Notes: generated by a model from the letters alone, not told the origin. Shown: positions 1 to 10,339, numbered from the stretch's first letter. The stretch is 64,000 nt of DNA from Scalesia atractyloides (GCA_947069175.1 CAMTDV010000007.1:49991681-50055680); one strand, 5' to 3'. Numbers and translations are program-made.

Positions 1-591
1 TAAATTGATGTACGCGTAATATTTAATTAGCCTATGATTGCCTTTAAATTCCTTATATTGCAGCCCAATATCATTTCAAGTACTTTGATTTCAAGTACTT
101 TGATGATTGATCACATTATTTTATTGTTTGTTATAAAGTTGTTTCTTGTTGGACGCTTTATTTATATAAAGTTTTTTTGCCGTCGTTAAAAAAAGCATTT
201 GTTTTAGGTCGTTCTCTTGACAATTCATCAATCTCTCCAATGCTCATTGTCATTCTTGCAATTGCTTCACACCTCCAAAAACTGTAATAAAATTCAAAGT
301 AGTTGATTTCGTACCATCAAAACATATGTTCACGATATAATCAAATTTACGGATGATAAATACATTAAAACTTAAAAGTAAAGTATTTAAAATATGCGTT
401 AAAATAACAGCGAATAATATATTTAGGTTTAACATCTTTCTATTTCTTTTTGGCCTACTTTATTTTCACAACATAACCAACACTAACAACTATGCTATGG
501 CCGTGCTCTCACAAAAGAGTACTGTTTAGTGTCAATTTCAAAGCTTAGAATGAAACACGTGGTGAAAGTTCTTTAAACATTTAATAAAAAG
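1..591. other. AT-rich flank, no gene seen
   Basis: No convincing coding region, repeat boundary or RNA gene is visible here. Open frames are short and AT-driven. The stretch is the left flank of Copia element A. Confidence 0.6.
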
Positions 592-593
592 AT

Positions 594-659
594 TTAATTT
601 AGATTATGGCCTCAACACATTAAACTGTGAGTCCCAAAACAATCTTGTAATAAAAAAAA
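594..659. repeat. 66-bp duplication of the Copia A left junction
   Basis: The 66 bp starting at 594 are repeated with few changes starting at 660. The first copy holds flank sequence, the TAAAC target site and about 22 bp matching the outer end of the LTR (626-647), so it duplicates the insertion junction rather than only host DNA. Confidence 0.8.
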
Positions 660-686
660 TTAATTTAGATTATGACCTCAACACAT

Positions 687-691
687 TAAAC
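687..691. other. target-site duplication TAAAC (left copy)
   Basis: TAAAC at 687-691 is repeated exactly at 19061-19065, directly outside the two LTR ends, and brackets Copia element A as one insertion. Confidence 0.9.
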
Positions 692-1125
692 TGTGAGTCA
701 CAAAATAGTCTTGCATCACAGTGATAATGATTGACAAACACCTATAGATTAGATATTTGAATCATATAAGTAAGAAAACAAAAAGAAAATTAAGATGAAG
801 GTGAAGAATCTTGTCCAACATGTAATCCTATAATGATGATCATAGATCCTTGATATTGATTTGAAGCATGTAAATCTGACACAAATGCACAAAGATGATA
901 ACAAAATAACATTGGTCCAAGAAACTTGGAACCAAAGGATTCATCCCAATCATATATATTACTACTGACCTCTCAGCGTAATTATTAATTACGCTGGGAG
1001 GATAATTACGCTGCCACTTGTACAATCCCCAAATTACATTTTTGGCCTTTCTACTTTTACTAACTATAACAATTAGGCTATAAACTATGAAACTCAAGTA
1101 TCGACGGTCTCAAAACGTTCTAACA
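692..1125 (-). repeat. 3' LTR of Copia A
   Basis: On the minus strand it starts TGTTAGAACG and ends CA. It matches 18610-19060 along its length apart from small indels. It holds three copies of AGCGTA/TACGCT at 975-980, 990-995 and 1007-1012, just upstream (in element sense) of a TATATAT box near 950-958. Confidence 0.9.
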
Positions 1126-1138
1126 ATATCCTCCCCGG
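1126..1138 (-). other. polypurine tract of Copia A
   Basis: Minus-strand purine run CCGGGGAGGATAT lies directly before the 3' LTR, the expected site for plus-strand DNA priming. Confidence 0.7.
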
Positions 1139-1199
1139 ACCGTTGCGTACTTGAGAGTCTTCATTCTTCGTTCTGAGCTTTCAGGCTTGCAGTGGCATC

Positions 1200-1895
1200 T
1201 TATTCGTTTGATGGAGGTGCAGTTTGAGTAAACACAACTTCACTTCTTTTAGGATCCCCCGTATGGACTTCGTATATGGATGAAGTCGAAGGTGGTGGTA
1301 TGACTTGAACATTAGATTCTAATGAGGGATCTTTGGTTTGAGACGAGGATGGTTGTGGTTCAGCAGGTTTTTCGGCTAGTTTCTTCTTTTTGGCTTCATC
1401 CTCCTCTTTTTGCTCTTCAATTCTGACAAGAATCTCCATCATCCCTTTCTTTTTTTCTCTAGCCTTTTCTACTGCTCGTTGAAAGAGCATACCCTCCTCT
1501 AGATTTTCATTTCTAGCTCCGACATGTATCTTGTGCCCATAAAGAATGTTCAGGTCAAATAGACAAAACATCAGCACGTCCATTGGATCAAGAATCCTGA
1601 TGTCATCATTTTCGTTCGATCTGATCACTGCATCACCAGTTTGTCCATCATAGAACCATTTCTTGAAGTTGGTAAGCATTTCTAGATGTTCTGGAGGAAT
1701 TTTCACCCTGTTAATCACCTTAGCTGGATTAATTACCCATGTAACTTTGGCTTTTCCATTTCCTGGGTCTTTGGTGGTTTTCGAGACTCGTCTTCTTGGG
1801 CATTGAGGCTTGAACACGGTGAATCCACATAAGCATTCTCGTAGTATAAGTCTTTCAAAATCTCCTCCAATGCTACTATTTGTGGGATTTATCAT
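1200..1895 (-). CDS. extra ORF between pol and 3' LTR of Copia A
   Basis: A 231-codon open frame on the element's sense strand, located between the end of RNase H and the polypurine tract, where ordinary Copia elements have none. Its N-terminal half looks globular and contains WFYDGQTGDAVI and the motif IRILDPMD near residues 80-103. A Lys/Glu-rich, probably coiled-coil stretch follows at about 130-175, then a Pro/Ser-rich tail. There is no obvious signal peptide or membrane segment, so an envelope role is not supported. In-frame homologous-looking sequence continues upstream to about 2100 but has stops, so the ancestral protein was longer. A related fragment lies at 60626-60910. The start used here is only the first ATG after the last stop. 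Function unknown. Confidence 0.6.
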   Translation of the reverse strand: MINPTNSSIGGDFERLILRECLCGFTVFKPQCPRRRVSKTTKDPGNGKAKVTWVINPAKVINRVKIPPEHLEMLTNFKKWFYDGQTGDAVIRSNENDDIRILDPMDVLMFCLFDLNILYGHKIHVGARNENLEEGMLFQRAVEKAREKKKGMMEILVRIEEQKEEDEAKKKKLAEKPAEPQPSSSQTKDPSLESNVQVIPPPSTSSIYEVHTGDPKRSEVVFTQTAPPSNE

Positions 1896-2110
1896 ATCAT
1901 GTTTACCCCGTTCGCGAGCATCCTAAGTTGGTAAACTTTACATGTCATTGGTTCGTAAATATTGGATTATACCACCTCTTCGCTTCACAATGAATAACCT
2001 TGTCCAGTTGTAGTATTTCCATCTTATAATTTTGTCAGTTACCTCAGTTTTCTCAACAATTACAACCTGGTAGAAATCTGGCAACTTTGCTCGCTCTTTC
2101 GTTTTTCTAT
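1896..2110 (-). pseudogene. broken upstream part of the extra ORF
   Basis: Minus-strand reading in the frame of the 1200-1895 ORF gives protein-like sequence (for example LPDFYQVVIVEKTEVT, then KYYNWTRLFIVKRRGG) that ends in two close stops before that ORF. This suggests that the present ATG is not the ancestral start. Confidence 0.5.
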
Positions 2111-2689
2111 TCTAGGGTTTTTTTCCTCTTTGGCTCTTTTGAAAATGTATCATAATCGTGTCTAAGTCTACATATATCTGGATGCAACAGAAGAGCGACT
2201 ATGATATCCTGAATGATAAAACAATATAAAGACCCGAAATCTCAGATTTTGGTAATCTATCAACGCAAGATTTAAGACCATTAAGCCATATGCCGCAACA
2301 TGTTCCTCGCAAGATGTACAACATTGTGGGTATCCATAATTTTTGTGTAAGCTTTATCTTTTGTCACCTAATCGCAGTTTACTCGATGGTGATGCTGAAT
2401 CTACTACCATGTCGCTGCTTGGCACCCCGATTCTCCTGGCTTTTCTTGTTATCAAGAATATACAAAGTATTAGTAGTGTTCTATTATTTCTTAAACAGGT
2501 GTCAAACGATTGCTCAAATTGTATTTTCTGGATAACTTCTCCTCTTAAACTTTTATTTTCGTATGCCGTTTCCTAAAAAAGAAATTTTAATAAATAGAAA
2601 ATCTTTATGATGGGCAAAGTTTGATGACACTCATTTATCTTGGAAAGCGGTTTTTTTTGTAAAGGATAGAGTATATGCAGACGGTTAAC
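2111..2689. other. Copia A spacer between RNase H and extra ORF
   Basis: No recognisable domain. Short open frames on both strands look like chance. It is part of the element by position. Confidence 0.5.
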
Positions 2690-3160
2690 ACAACAACGTT
2701 CACTTCCACTCAAGGAAATTGATCATTTCCAACTGGTTGAAACGAGTTTTGTCGAAGGATTTCATGAAGATGTCGACTTTCTGTTGCGTAGTATCCACTG
2801 GCACCACTTGAATGCATCCTTTCTCATACGCATCTCGAATTGCATGAATGCGATCTCAATATGTTTAGTTCTCGAGTGATGAATGGGATTCTTCACAATT
2901 CCCAAACACGCCTCGTTGTCGATGAATATCAGAGTCTTCATGATGTTGATTACGTAATCCAACAACTGATTTTGTATCAAGAGAACTTGTGAGTAGTAAC
3001 TGTAGGCCGTCGTGTATTATCTTGAGCAGTAGAGGTGGAGACTGTCGTTTGTTTTTTTTATTTGCCAAGATACGAGACGATTCCCTATTGAATTGGCAAC
3101 CTCCTGAAACTGATTTTCGATCGACTATACAACCTGCATGATCACTGTCAGAATATGCAA
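2690..3160 (-). pseudogene. Copia A RNase H remnant
   Basis: The minus strand encodes a Copia-type RNase H: DRKSVSGGCQF near 3110-3080, a region reading LIFIDNEACLGIVKNPIHHS and RTKHIEIA near 2945-2855, and the C-terminal end with DIFMKSFDKTRFNQLE near 2780-2725. Frameshifts separate the parts. In an intact element this domain removes the RNA strand during reverse transcription. Confidence 0.85.
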
Positions 3161-3169
3161 TTAGGTCAA

Positions 3170-4330
3170 AATTACTATCTTTAAGATACCAAAGTCCAAG
3201 CTTGGGTGTTCCTTTCAGATAGCAAAAGCTACGTTTAACCGCGGTTTCATGAGATTCTTTGGGATTCGTCTAAAAACGAGCACAGATACAGACAACCCAC
3301 ATAATGTCAGACCTACTTGCGGTTAGATACATCAACGAGCCTATCATTGAGCGACAGAAAGATTTGTTCACTGGTTTTCCTTGATGATCTGGAATGAATT
3401 CATTTTGAGATGCAAATGGAGTGCTTACAGTTTACAGTCATTCATATTGTATTGAGCAAGAATGTCCCTGATGTATTTTGCCTGATGAATGAGGATTTCG
3501 TCTTCTCGTTGCTTCACCTCCAATCCCAAGAAAAATGCCAGCTCCCCTATGATGCTCATTTCGAACTTTGCTTTCATAACCTTCTCGAATTCCTTGCACA
3601 GCGCTTCACCGGTTTACCCGAAGATGATATCGTCTACATAAATCTGAACCAACATCACATTGTCTCTGATGCTTTTTGTGAAGACAGTCATGTCTATTCT
3701 ACCTCTTGTGTATCCATATTCTAGAAGATATGTTGACAAAGTCTCATACCATGTTCGAGGGGTTTGATGAAGACCATAGAGAGCTTTGTCAAGCTTGTAG
3801 TATCGTTTAGGGAAATGTGGATCTTCGAATCCAGGAGGTTGACAAACATAAACTTCTTCTTTCACTTTTTCCATATAGAAACCCACTCTTTACATCCATC
3901 TGAAACACTTTGAAGTTTTGTACGAAGCATATGCCAAAAATATTCTAATACCTTCCAAACATGCTACCGGAGTAAAAACTTCCTCATAATCAATCCCTTC
4001 CTCCTGTCGGAAACCCTAAACTACCAATCTTGCCTTGTTTTTGATAACCACACAACGATCATCCATTTTATTACATAACACCCATCTTGTGCCAATTGGA
4101 TGCATCCCTTCTAGTAGATTCAACCAATTCCCATACTTTAAGTTTCCGAAACAGAGATAGTTCTTCCTACATCGCCTGCACCCAGTTGGAATCTTGGATA
4201 GCTTTTACGATGTCGTTTGGTATAGATTGCGACAGAAAGGCAGCGTGTAATCCTTTGTTGATAACATATATCTGTCCACGAGTTCACACACCGCCTTCCA
4301 CAGGACCAAATACATTTTCAATAGGATGAT
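3170..4330 (-). pseudogene. Copia A reverse transcriptase remnant
   Basis: The best-preserved piece (3614-3886) reads EEVYVCQPPGFEDPHF, then KALYGLHQTPRTWYETLS, then the catalytic QIYVDDIIFG. The upstream part, with FQMDVKSGFLYG-like sequence near 3895-3880 and the N-terminal region to about 4320, is in other frames. The family is Copia reverse transcriptase (RVT_2), which copies element RNA using the tRNA primer. Stops and frameshifts mean no active enzyme. Confidence 0.9.
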
Positions 4331-4331
4331 T

Positions 4332-4757
4332 TCAATTTTTCTTGTAACCTGCGTTGGTATGGGTTTCAGTATGTTGAGGTAGATTGGTGAAGTGTTCATC
4401 GACATAGATGATTGGAGGCCCGTCTTCTTGATTTGGTTCATCCACATTCGGCTGTGAGGAAGAAGCACCATTTACGGATGCATTCTCAGCCGAAGTGTCA
4501 CCATTTGCTTCTTCAATAGGGATGATTGGAACGGCTGAAACGGGAGTGAAATGAGTGGTGAAAGGGGTGAAACCAATGTCTGACGAGTCAAATAATGGTT
4601 CAATTTGAGTGGTTTCAACAGGTTCAGTTTCAGAAATAGGTTCAGGGATGTCAAAGGTATTGAACACAACATCTACATCGTAAAACCAATCGGGAGAACT
4701 TCCGGTGTTGGTGTAGTTTCCTTCTTGAAAGTCAACATAGTATGATTCAAGCACCAT
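4332..4757 (-). pseudogene. Copia A linker between integrase and reverse transcriptase
   Basis: A 141-codon open frame, acidic and rich in Pro, Thr, Ser and Glu, without a recognised fold. Its position and composition fit the variable linker of Copia polyproteins between integrase and reverse transcriptase. Neighbouring pol frames are broken, so it is a fragment and not a separate gene. Confidence 0.65.
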
Positions 4758-4759
4758 CT

Positions 4760-5700
4760 TGGTTCGTTTGTTGCAGACTCTGTACGCCTTTTGAGTAGAT
4801 GAATATCCTATGAAAAAACATACGTCACCAGTTGCTTCAAACTTGATAAGATTGTCTTCAGTGTTGAGAAGTGTACATGAGCATCCAAACGGTCTAAAGA
4901 AATGTATCAGAGGCTTTCATTTGAAAAGAAGTTCATAGGCAGTTTTTCCATGAGGTTTAACTATATGAACTCGATTCCAAACGTAGCATGTTGTATTGAC
5001 TGCTTCCGCCCAAAAGATGATGGGTAGCTTGGATTCTACAAGCATAGTTCAAGCAACTTCAATGAGTGTTTTGTTCTTTCGTTACGCTGTGTCGTTTTGC
5101 TGAGGAGTTCTAGCTGCACTATATTGAAGGCGAATTCCCTTTTCTTCACAGAACGAGATAAACATTTGATTTTTTAGTTCAGATCAGTTATCACTTTTGA
5201 TTGACTTAACCTTAAGTTTGATGACGTTCTCGATCATAGGAATGAAGGTCTGTAGAATTGATGCAGTTTTGCTTTTAGCTTCAATAAAATAAACCCATGA
5301 GAAATAAGAAAAATCAGCTGTAATCACCAAGCAATAGGACCTTTAAGTTAAACGTTTAACACTAATGGGACCGAAAAGATCCATATGTAACAACTGCAAT
5401 GGTGCAGTTATCGTATTTATTGCTTTGGACGTGTGAGGCTTCTTGTGCTATTTGCCTTGGGCGCATGCAGTACATTTTTCTGAAAAGGGAAATTCTTTTA
5501 TAGGTAAACGCCTTAACTAAATTAACTTAGAAAGTTTATTCATATTTTTGAAATTCACATACCCCAAACGCCTATGCCAAAGTAGTGATTTCGATTCTGA
5601 CGCTTTAGAAATTATGCATGTCATTTGTTCAGCGGATCTGGTGTTTTTCATGTTGAGAACATAAGTATTGTTTTGACGCGAAGCTGTAAGCATATTCATC
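4760..5700 (-). pseudogene. Copia A integrase remnant
   Basis: The minus strand shows the GAG-pre-integrase/zinc region (LLWHRRLGYVNFKNMNK at 5565-5520, then CTACAQGK near 5475-5455), the core start HMDLFG near 5385-5365, a KSDN block near 5200-5185 for the second acidic site, and FWAEAVNTTCYVWNRV with KPHGKTAYELLF near 5015-4920. Several stops interrupt it. In a live element it would insert the cDNA and make the 5-bp target duplication. Confidence 0.88.
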
Positions 5701-6005
5701 TGGGAGGAACAGAGTACCCAAGCTTGAGAAGATGCATTCTACATCGTTGAAGAGCACTGATATTCCTTTGTCACAGACTTGTGATACACTCATAAGATTG
5801 TAGCACAATTTTGGAACATAGCTAACATCTTCCAAAGTTATAGCATCTAAGACCACGTCTCGAAGTCTAACTATTTTTCTCCTTTCTCATCCCCTGCAAA
5901 AGACACGAAGTCGCCATCAATGAATCTGAAATTCTTGAGAAGTTCCTTTAGTCTCGTCATATGCCTAGAGCATCCACTGTCAACGTGCCAAATGTACTCC
6001 ATAAG
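5701..6005 (-). pseudogene. Copia A protease region remnant
   Basis: The aspartic protease motif DSG is at 5973-5981 in the context HVDSGCSRHMT. It is followed by a conserved downstream region reading EDVSYVPKLCYNLMSVSQ in 5856-5629. These are the usual landmarks of Copia protease and the start of the integrase precursor. Confidence 0.85.
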
Positions 6006-6030
6006 CATTCGAAGCCATTTTTTTATTTTA

Positions 6031-7587
6031 TTATGTTATACAACAACAAACAACAAATGTATACAAGTTAGTTAGTTTTTGGAACCCAAATTGCTTGATT
6101 TTCAATTTGTCATGATCTTCTTTGAGAACATCGTCTTTTCTTTTCCAAAAACAATTTTCATTAACGAAGTTTTTGACCGACTTCTTAAAATTGTCAAAAT
6201 GATATGTGAAATGTTTAACAAAATTTTGATCTGGTTTAAAACATTTCTTGCTTTTGCAATGTTTCGTCATTTGCCCTAAATGACCAAAACGAAAACATTA
6301 ATGCAACGATTCTTCTTCCTCTTAGAGGTTGATGCGTTAGAAGATGATGTATATGATGAGTGTCTTGAACTGTATGATGCGTTATCTGATGAAGATGCAT
6401 TGAGACTTGAACTTTTGATTTTCTTCATTTTCTTGTCAAGATAACTTTCATCCTTAATGCAACCTTCATCAATCTCGCTATCGGTTGAAGAAGCTGACTC
6501 TTGATTTTCACTTGAATTATTGATCCTTGATCCTCACTCGAGCTTTCTTCGCCATTTCTAAAGTTGTTGTGTTTGAGTGTTCACTAGCTACTATCTTGGT
6601 TTGGTTCTTTATCAGATTTTGACATACCTGTATAAGATGGAACAAACTCGGGAATTTACTCTGAAAGGAACTTTGCGAATCTATTTTGTTTCAATTCTAG
6701 AACAAATACTGGGGGTTCAAGCACAACATTTTCATCACAAAAAGCAGATTGCAAGTTAACGCATTCAACCACTACCTTTTCATGGTTGTGGGTCATAGGT
6801 TTAGGCACATGCCTAGTACAGTCATCCTGAATATTTAGACTAGGTTTAATACAGTCATCCGTCCTAGTTAAATTATTACATTCATACCGAATAAAAGTCT
6901 TGTTTGTTTTACCACAGTTCCAGGCAAACCAGTTAACCGTAGTATAACTGTCACCTGAATACTCTATTCCTATTTTTGTAACTTTACATTCCTCATCGCA
7001 CTCATCATCCTCACGCTCAATTGCATCTACATTGCTCGTAGAAACGTTAGTATTTTTGTCATTTTCACAATCAACACTTTGAGCAATTATATCATTTTTA
7101 TCAATTAAATCGTTTTTTGGATGAGGAGTTGGCATGGGTACATAGTTCTTATTGTGAGGAGGCGGAAAGATTCTTCTTTCATTCCCAAGCTTATCTTTAT
7201 ACCCAATACCATCTTTCACGTATGTCGGTCGTTGCAGTTTTTATGTCAACCAGTGCCTTCTTGCTTACATTCCATTTGTCGATGGTGAGTTGCAATTTAG
7301 TGTTTTCGACTTCAGATTTCTCAAGTTTATTTATAATAAAATCTTTTCAGAAAACAAATTCTTTTAAAGTTTGCATTTCAGCTAAAGTTACATTCAACTT
7401 TCTCTGATATGCAGCTTCATTCAGTTTTAGTTCTTTGTTGAATTGTAAAACCTTTTTTTCTCTAATTAGGTCACGGTTGAGAGATTTATAGTGAGCCACG
7501 ACGTTGACACACAGTTGTGAGCACAAAATAACTTTAAATTCATTAGGTATGTTGTTTACCAAGTCTTTCTCCTCTTTCTCTTTGGCG
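6031..7587 (-). pseudogene. Copia A gag, C-terminal part (split by Gypsy insertion)
   Basis: Minus-strand gag sequence left of the nested Gypsy. It holds a 188-codon frame (6656-7219) with GNERRIFPPPHNKNYVPMP, a Lys/Glu-rich frame (7347-7562) that may form a coiled coil, and a degenerate zinc knuckle at about 6290-6245 (CFRFGHLGQMTKHC, in which the second cysteine is Phe). The frames are not continuous. Gag would form the virus-like particle and bind RNA. The other part of gag is at 16395-17935. Confidence 0.75.
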
Positions 7588-7592
7588 GATTC
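7588..7592. other. target-site duplication GATTC (left copy)
   Basis: GATTC at 7588-7592 is repeated at 16390-16394, exactly outside the Gypsy LTRs. It shows that the Gypsy inserted into the gag of Copia A. Confidence 0.92.
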
Positions 7593-7780
7593 TGTAACAT
7601 CCGTAAAAAACCGGGTTAACCAAACCCGCTTCGTTTATTAACCGAACATCCAGTTAAAAATTTCGTTACGTATTTAATGCTCAAATTAATTTTATACAAT
7701 ACATAATTAATAAATATACTAAAGAATTTAAAATCTATACTTGAAAATTTTTAATAAACAATGAAATAAAAAAATAATTT

Positions 7781-7865
7781 GCTGATGCCGGGTTTCGAAC
7801 CCGGGTCAGCCGGATGAAGTCTCAAGGTCTTAACACACAAACATCCTACCACTCCGCCACTTGTG
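7781..7865 (-). other. tRNA-like module 0 (5' LTR, antisense)
   Basis: On the minus strand it has an A-box-like TGGCGGAGTGG and a perfect B box with T-arm (CCGGG, TTCGAAA, CCCGG). A long region between them resembles a serine-type variable arm. A run of seven T follows the 3' end after about six bases (A-run at 7768-7774 on the plus strand), which would serve as a Pol III terminator. The 5' acceptor strand does not pair with the 3' end, so this is not a normal tRNA gene. Confidence 0.65.
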
Positions 7866-8869
7866 TTACTTGTTGAAATACTGAAACAATTAATACTTAA
7901 TATAAAACTCGAAGTCAAATACTGTCACTCAGCGCGCCCAAATCACCCTCGCCGGAAATCCCGACGAAATCGCCAATCTTTGACGGTTTCAATTGATTTA
8001 ACGGATGAATTAACATAACCGTCGGTTATAACTGAAAAATCTTTAAGTCACTCATTCAAATTGGCAAAAACATAACCGAATAATTTTGAATTCGAAACCG
8101 GAAATGTAATTAAATCCGAGTTATACTTTATTCATCAGTTGAGCTCGCGAGTTTATCAAACTTACACTCTCCAATTCGCTTAGAAAACCTCGCCGCAAGT
8201 CGCCGGAATCCTCTTCAAGTTAACCGGAAATTATCACCGGAAAACCGAATTCATTCCGTCCCTTCTGCTTACTCTAAATAAGATTTTTAGAGCTCATACC
8301 GACATCACCCACACTCACCTTAAACTCCCTGAAGAATCTCTGTCGCAAGAAATACATCACCGGAATTCTCTGCAAGTCGCCGGAAAACCGAGGCTTTCAT
8401 CAAAACGGTAAATACCTCGACTCTTTCTGTTTCAATCCATTGTGAGACCATTACTAATATCAATCCATCACCCAGAATCAATCCCAGACGACGTTGCCGG
8501 AAATTCTGTACTCGCCGGAAAATCGCTGGAATTTCCGAAATCACGCTGTTAATCGGTATGATCATCTAAACCTTCTGATAATCGTTGCTCAGTAGTTCAA
8601 TTTCTCATCTAATCAATCAAAACTGTTAATTGATCCGAACAGACGGAGTTCACAAATCAGAGCCGACGAATCCTTGCTGGAGTTCTGAGAAAGACACCTG
8701 TTCGGTATATTCAGTTCCAAAACCCTCTCTATTTCATCGCATTACAATCGCTTATAATGTTCGTTAATTGAATTTAACAAGAAACGGTAGATTAACCGTT
8801 GTCTGTGTTTTGAACGAAGAAGATGATTCGAACTAGTGTATAAGATTAATTAAAATCAGTATAATAAAC

Positions 8870-8945
8870 GGGTTAGACACACAGTCCAGCGGTGGACTGT
8901 GTACACACAATGAACACACGTCTCGAGTTCGATCCCTGACCCAAC
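8870..8945 (+). other. tRNA-like module 1 (5' LTR)
   Basis: Starts GGGTTAGACAC. It has an A-box-like AGTCCAGCGG inside a 9-bp hairpin (ACACAGTCC/GGACTGTGT, in the place of the D arm) and a B-box-like GAGTTCGATCC. Acceptor-like pairing between the two ends is partial. A T5 run follows at 8971-8975. Confidence 0.6.
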
Positions 8946-9038
8946 CTCACTCTCTTAAATGAAAATGCTCTTTTTAAAACACAACCGGGCTAACTCACAG
9001 AATAATGTTAAGTATAATAAATACCAGAATATTAACCA

Positions 9039-9117
9039 GGTTAGACACACAGTCCAGCGGTGGACTGTGTGCAACACTAAACCACAGGTCCCGGGTTCGA
9101 GACCTGTTGACGGCACC
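9039..9117 (+). other. tRNA-like module 2 (5' LTR)
   Basis: Same GGTTAGACACACAGTCC head and D-arm-like hairpin as module 1. The B box GGGTTCGAGAC sits in a hairpin of ACAGGTC/GACCTGT. A T5 run follows at 9138-9142. It starts 169 bp after module 1. Confidence 0.6.
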
Positions 9118-9198
9118 GGTTAGATACAATGAAATCCTTTTTAAATAAATGATTTTCGGATTAAATTAAATAGTTATAATTAAAAACAGAAATATTTC

Positions 9199-9276
9199 GG
9201 GTTAGACACGTAGCTCAGTTGGTAGAGCTGCGTGCACGCGTACGGGAGGTCACGGGTTCGAGTCTCACCCAGCGCA
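9199..9276 (+). other. tRNA-like module 3 (5' LTR)
   Basis: Head GGGTTAGACAC, then a near-consensus A box TAGCTCAGTTGG with D-arm pairing AGCTC/GAGCT, and B box GGGTTCGAGTC. It is the most tRNA-like of the three plus-strand modules (Lys/Thr/Arg-like D arm), but the anticodon arm is not regular. The next T run (T7) is at about 9344. It starts 160 bp after module 2. Confidence 0.62.
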
Positions 9277-9296
9277 TACTTATACACGACCGAACC

Positions 9297-9342
9297 GGTC
9301 AACGATCAACAGTCACGGTCAACGGTCAAAGTCAAAAAGTCA
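9297..9342 (+). promoter_or_regulatory. GGTCAA repeat block in Gypsy LTR
   Basis: GGTCAA or GTCAA occurs about six times in 46 bp. The reverse complement TTGACC is the core of the W box bound by WRKY factors. A similar block in the same sense orientation occurs in the LTRs of the second Gypsy (33955-34075). Regulatory use is inference. Confidence 0.5.
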
Positions 9343-9765
9343 ACATTTTTTTATTATTTTTATTTATTTCTTTAATTTAAAAATCAATTAAAAATACTTA
9401 AAAATAACATTTTTAAAGTTAGAAAATAGCCTTAAGCTCACAAAAATATATCCAAAAATCCTATTAAAATTGTTAATAAAATCCACTTATTTATCGTACC
9501 TTTTCGTTATTAATTAGGTTAGTTATTCCTCGTTGATCAGTCCTCTAAACTCGTGCGCATTCAACATCATCAAGAGAACACACCAAATGTGAGTGAATTC
9601 TTACAAATTCCCCTTTTTATTCATGTTTTGGGGTGTATCATGTGTCGCTCAAACTAATTCGCTTATTCAAACTCGTGCTATACCATATTATGATCTAAAC
9701 TTAGGATGTAAATATTGTTTGTTGTGATGTATTACATATTGTCAAATTGTATGCAAATTATTTGT

Positions 9766-9927
9766 TAGGCCCATCAGTTTCTCGTGGGAGACGAGTTGAA
9801 CAACGCGTGCCTCAAAACTCATTCATTAGGCCCATCAGTTCGTAGAACAACGCGCGCCTCAAAACTCATTCATTAGGCCCATCAGTTCCTCGTGGGAGAC
9901 GAGTTGAACAACGCGTGCCTCAAAACA
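9766..9927. repeat. three-unit minisatellite in 5' LTR
   Basis: Three units begin TAGGCCCATCAGTT and end GTGCCTCAAAAC or GCGCCTCAAAAC. The middle unit lacks the segment CTCGTGGGAGACGAG, which itself forms a short hairpin. The same three-unit structure is at 15819-15980. Confidence 0.85.
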
Positions 9928-10339
9928 ATCAATTGTTGTATGTGTGCAATATTTAATATTATGTGTATTGTGAATTAATTTACATCTACATTTACTCATA
10001 TGTGGTTATGCACTTTATTTTATTATCAATTCAATAAACTTGTTTAAATGTTTTTCATAGGATTCACTCGCCAACTTTTTGTTGATCCAAAAATCATTTT
10101 TACACATGATACAGGTGGACAGGATGAAGCAAGGAACACATAGGAAAGTGCCTTAGAAGAAAAATAATGAAGCCTAGAAAGATGTATAAAACATGTTGAA
10201 CTTGTATGATATTGATTGTATGATCTTCTTTAAAATTGTAATAATAAATATGAAACATTATAATAAATGTCATGAGCTTTGTTGAAAACCCAATCATGCC
10301 CCGATCACCTTTTCCGCTGCGGGTCCGGGTGTGACAGAT

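Larger units (their letters stand above)
7593..10336 (+). repeat. 5' LTR of the gag-only Gypsy
   Basis: Begins TGTAACATCC and ends GTGTGACA. It aligns with 13646-16389 at a constant end-to-end offset of 6,053 bp. It contains one minus-strand and three plus-strand tRNA-like modules, a GGTCAA block and a three-unit minisatellite. The sequence around 7940-8720 is rich in CGCCGGAAA-like motifs with no repeated unit I could define. Confidence 0.95.

Noticed and set aside
1200..1895. Envelope-like protein of a SIRE-type Copia
   Set aside because: No signal peptide, membrane segment or cleavage-like pattern is visible in the extra ORF.
7781..9276. True tRNA genes
   Set aside because: A/B boxes and arms are present, but acceptor and anticodon arms are irregular and the units repeat in the LTR; annotated as tRNA-like instead.
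9766..9927. CRISPR-like repeat array
   Set aside because: Three adjoining minisatellite units without spacers, in a plant LTR.
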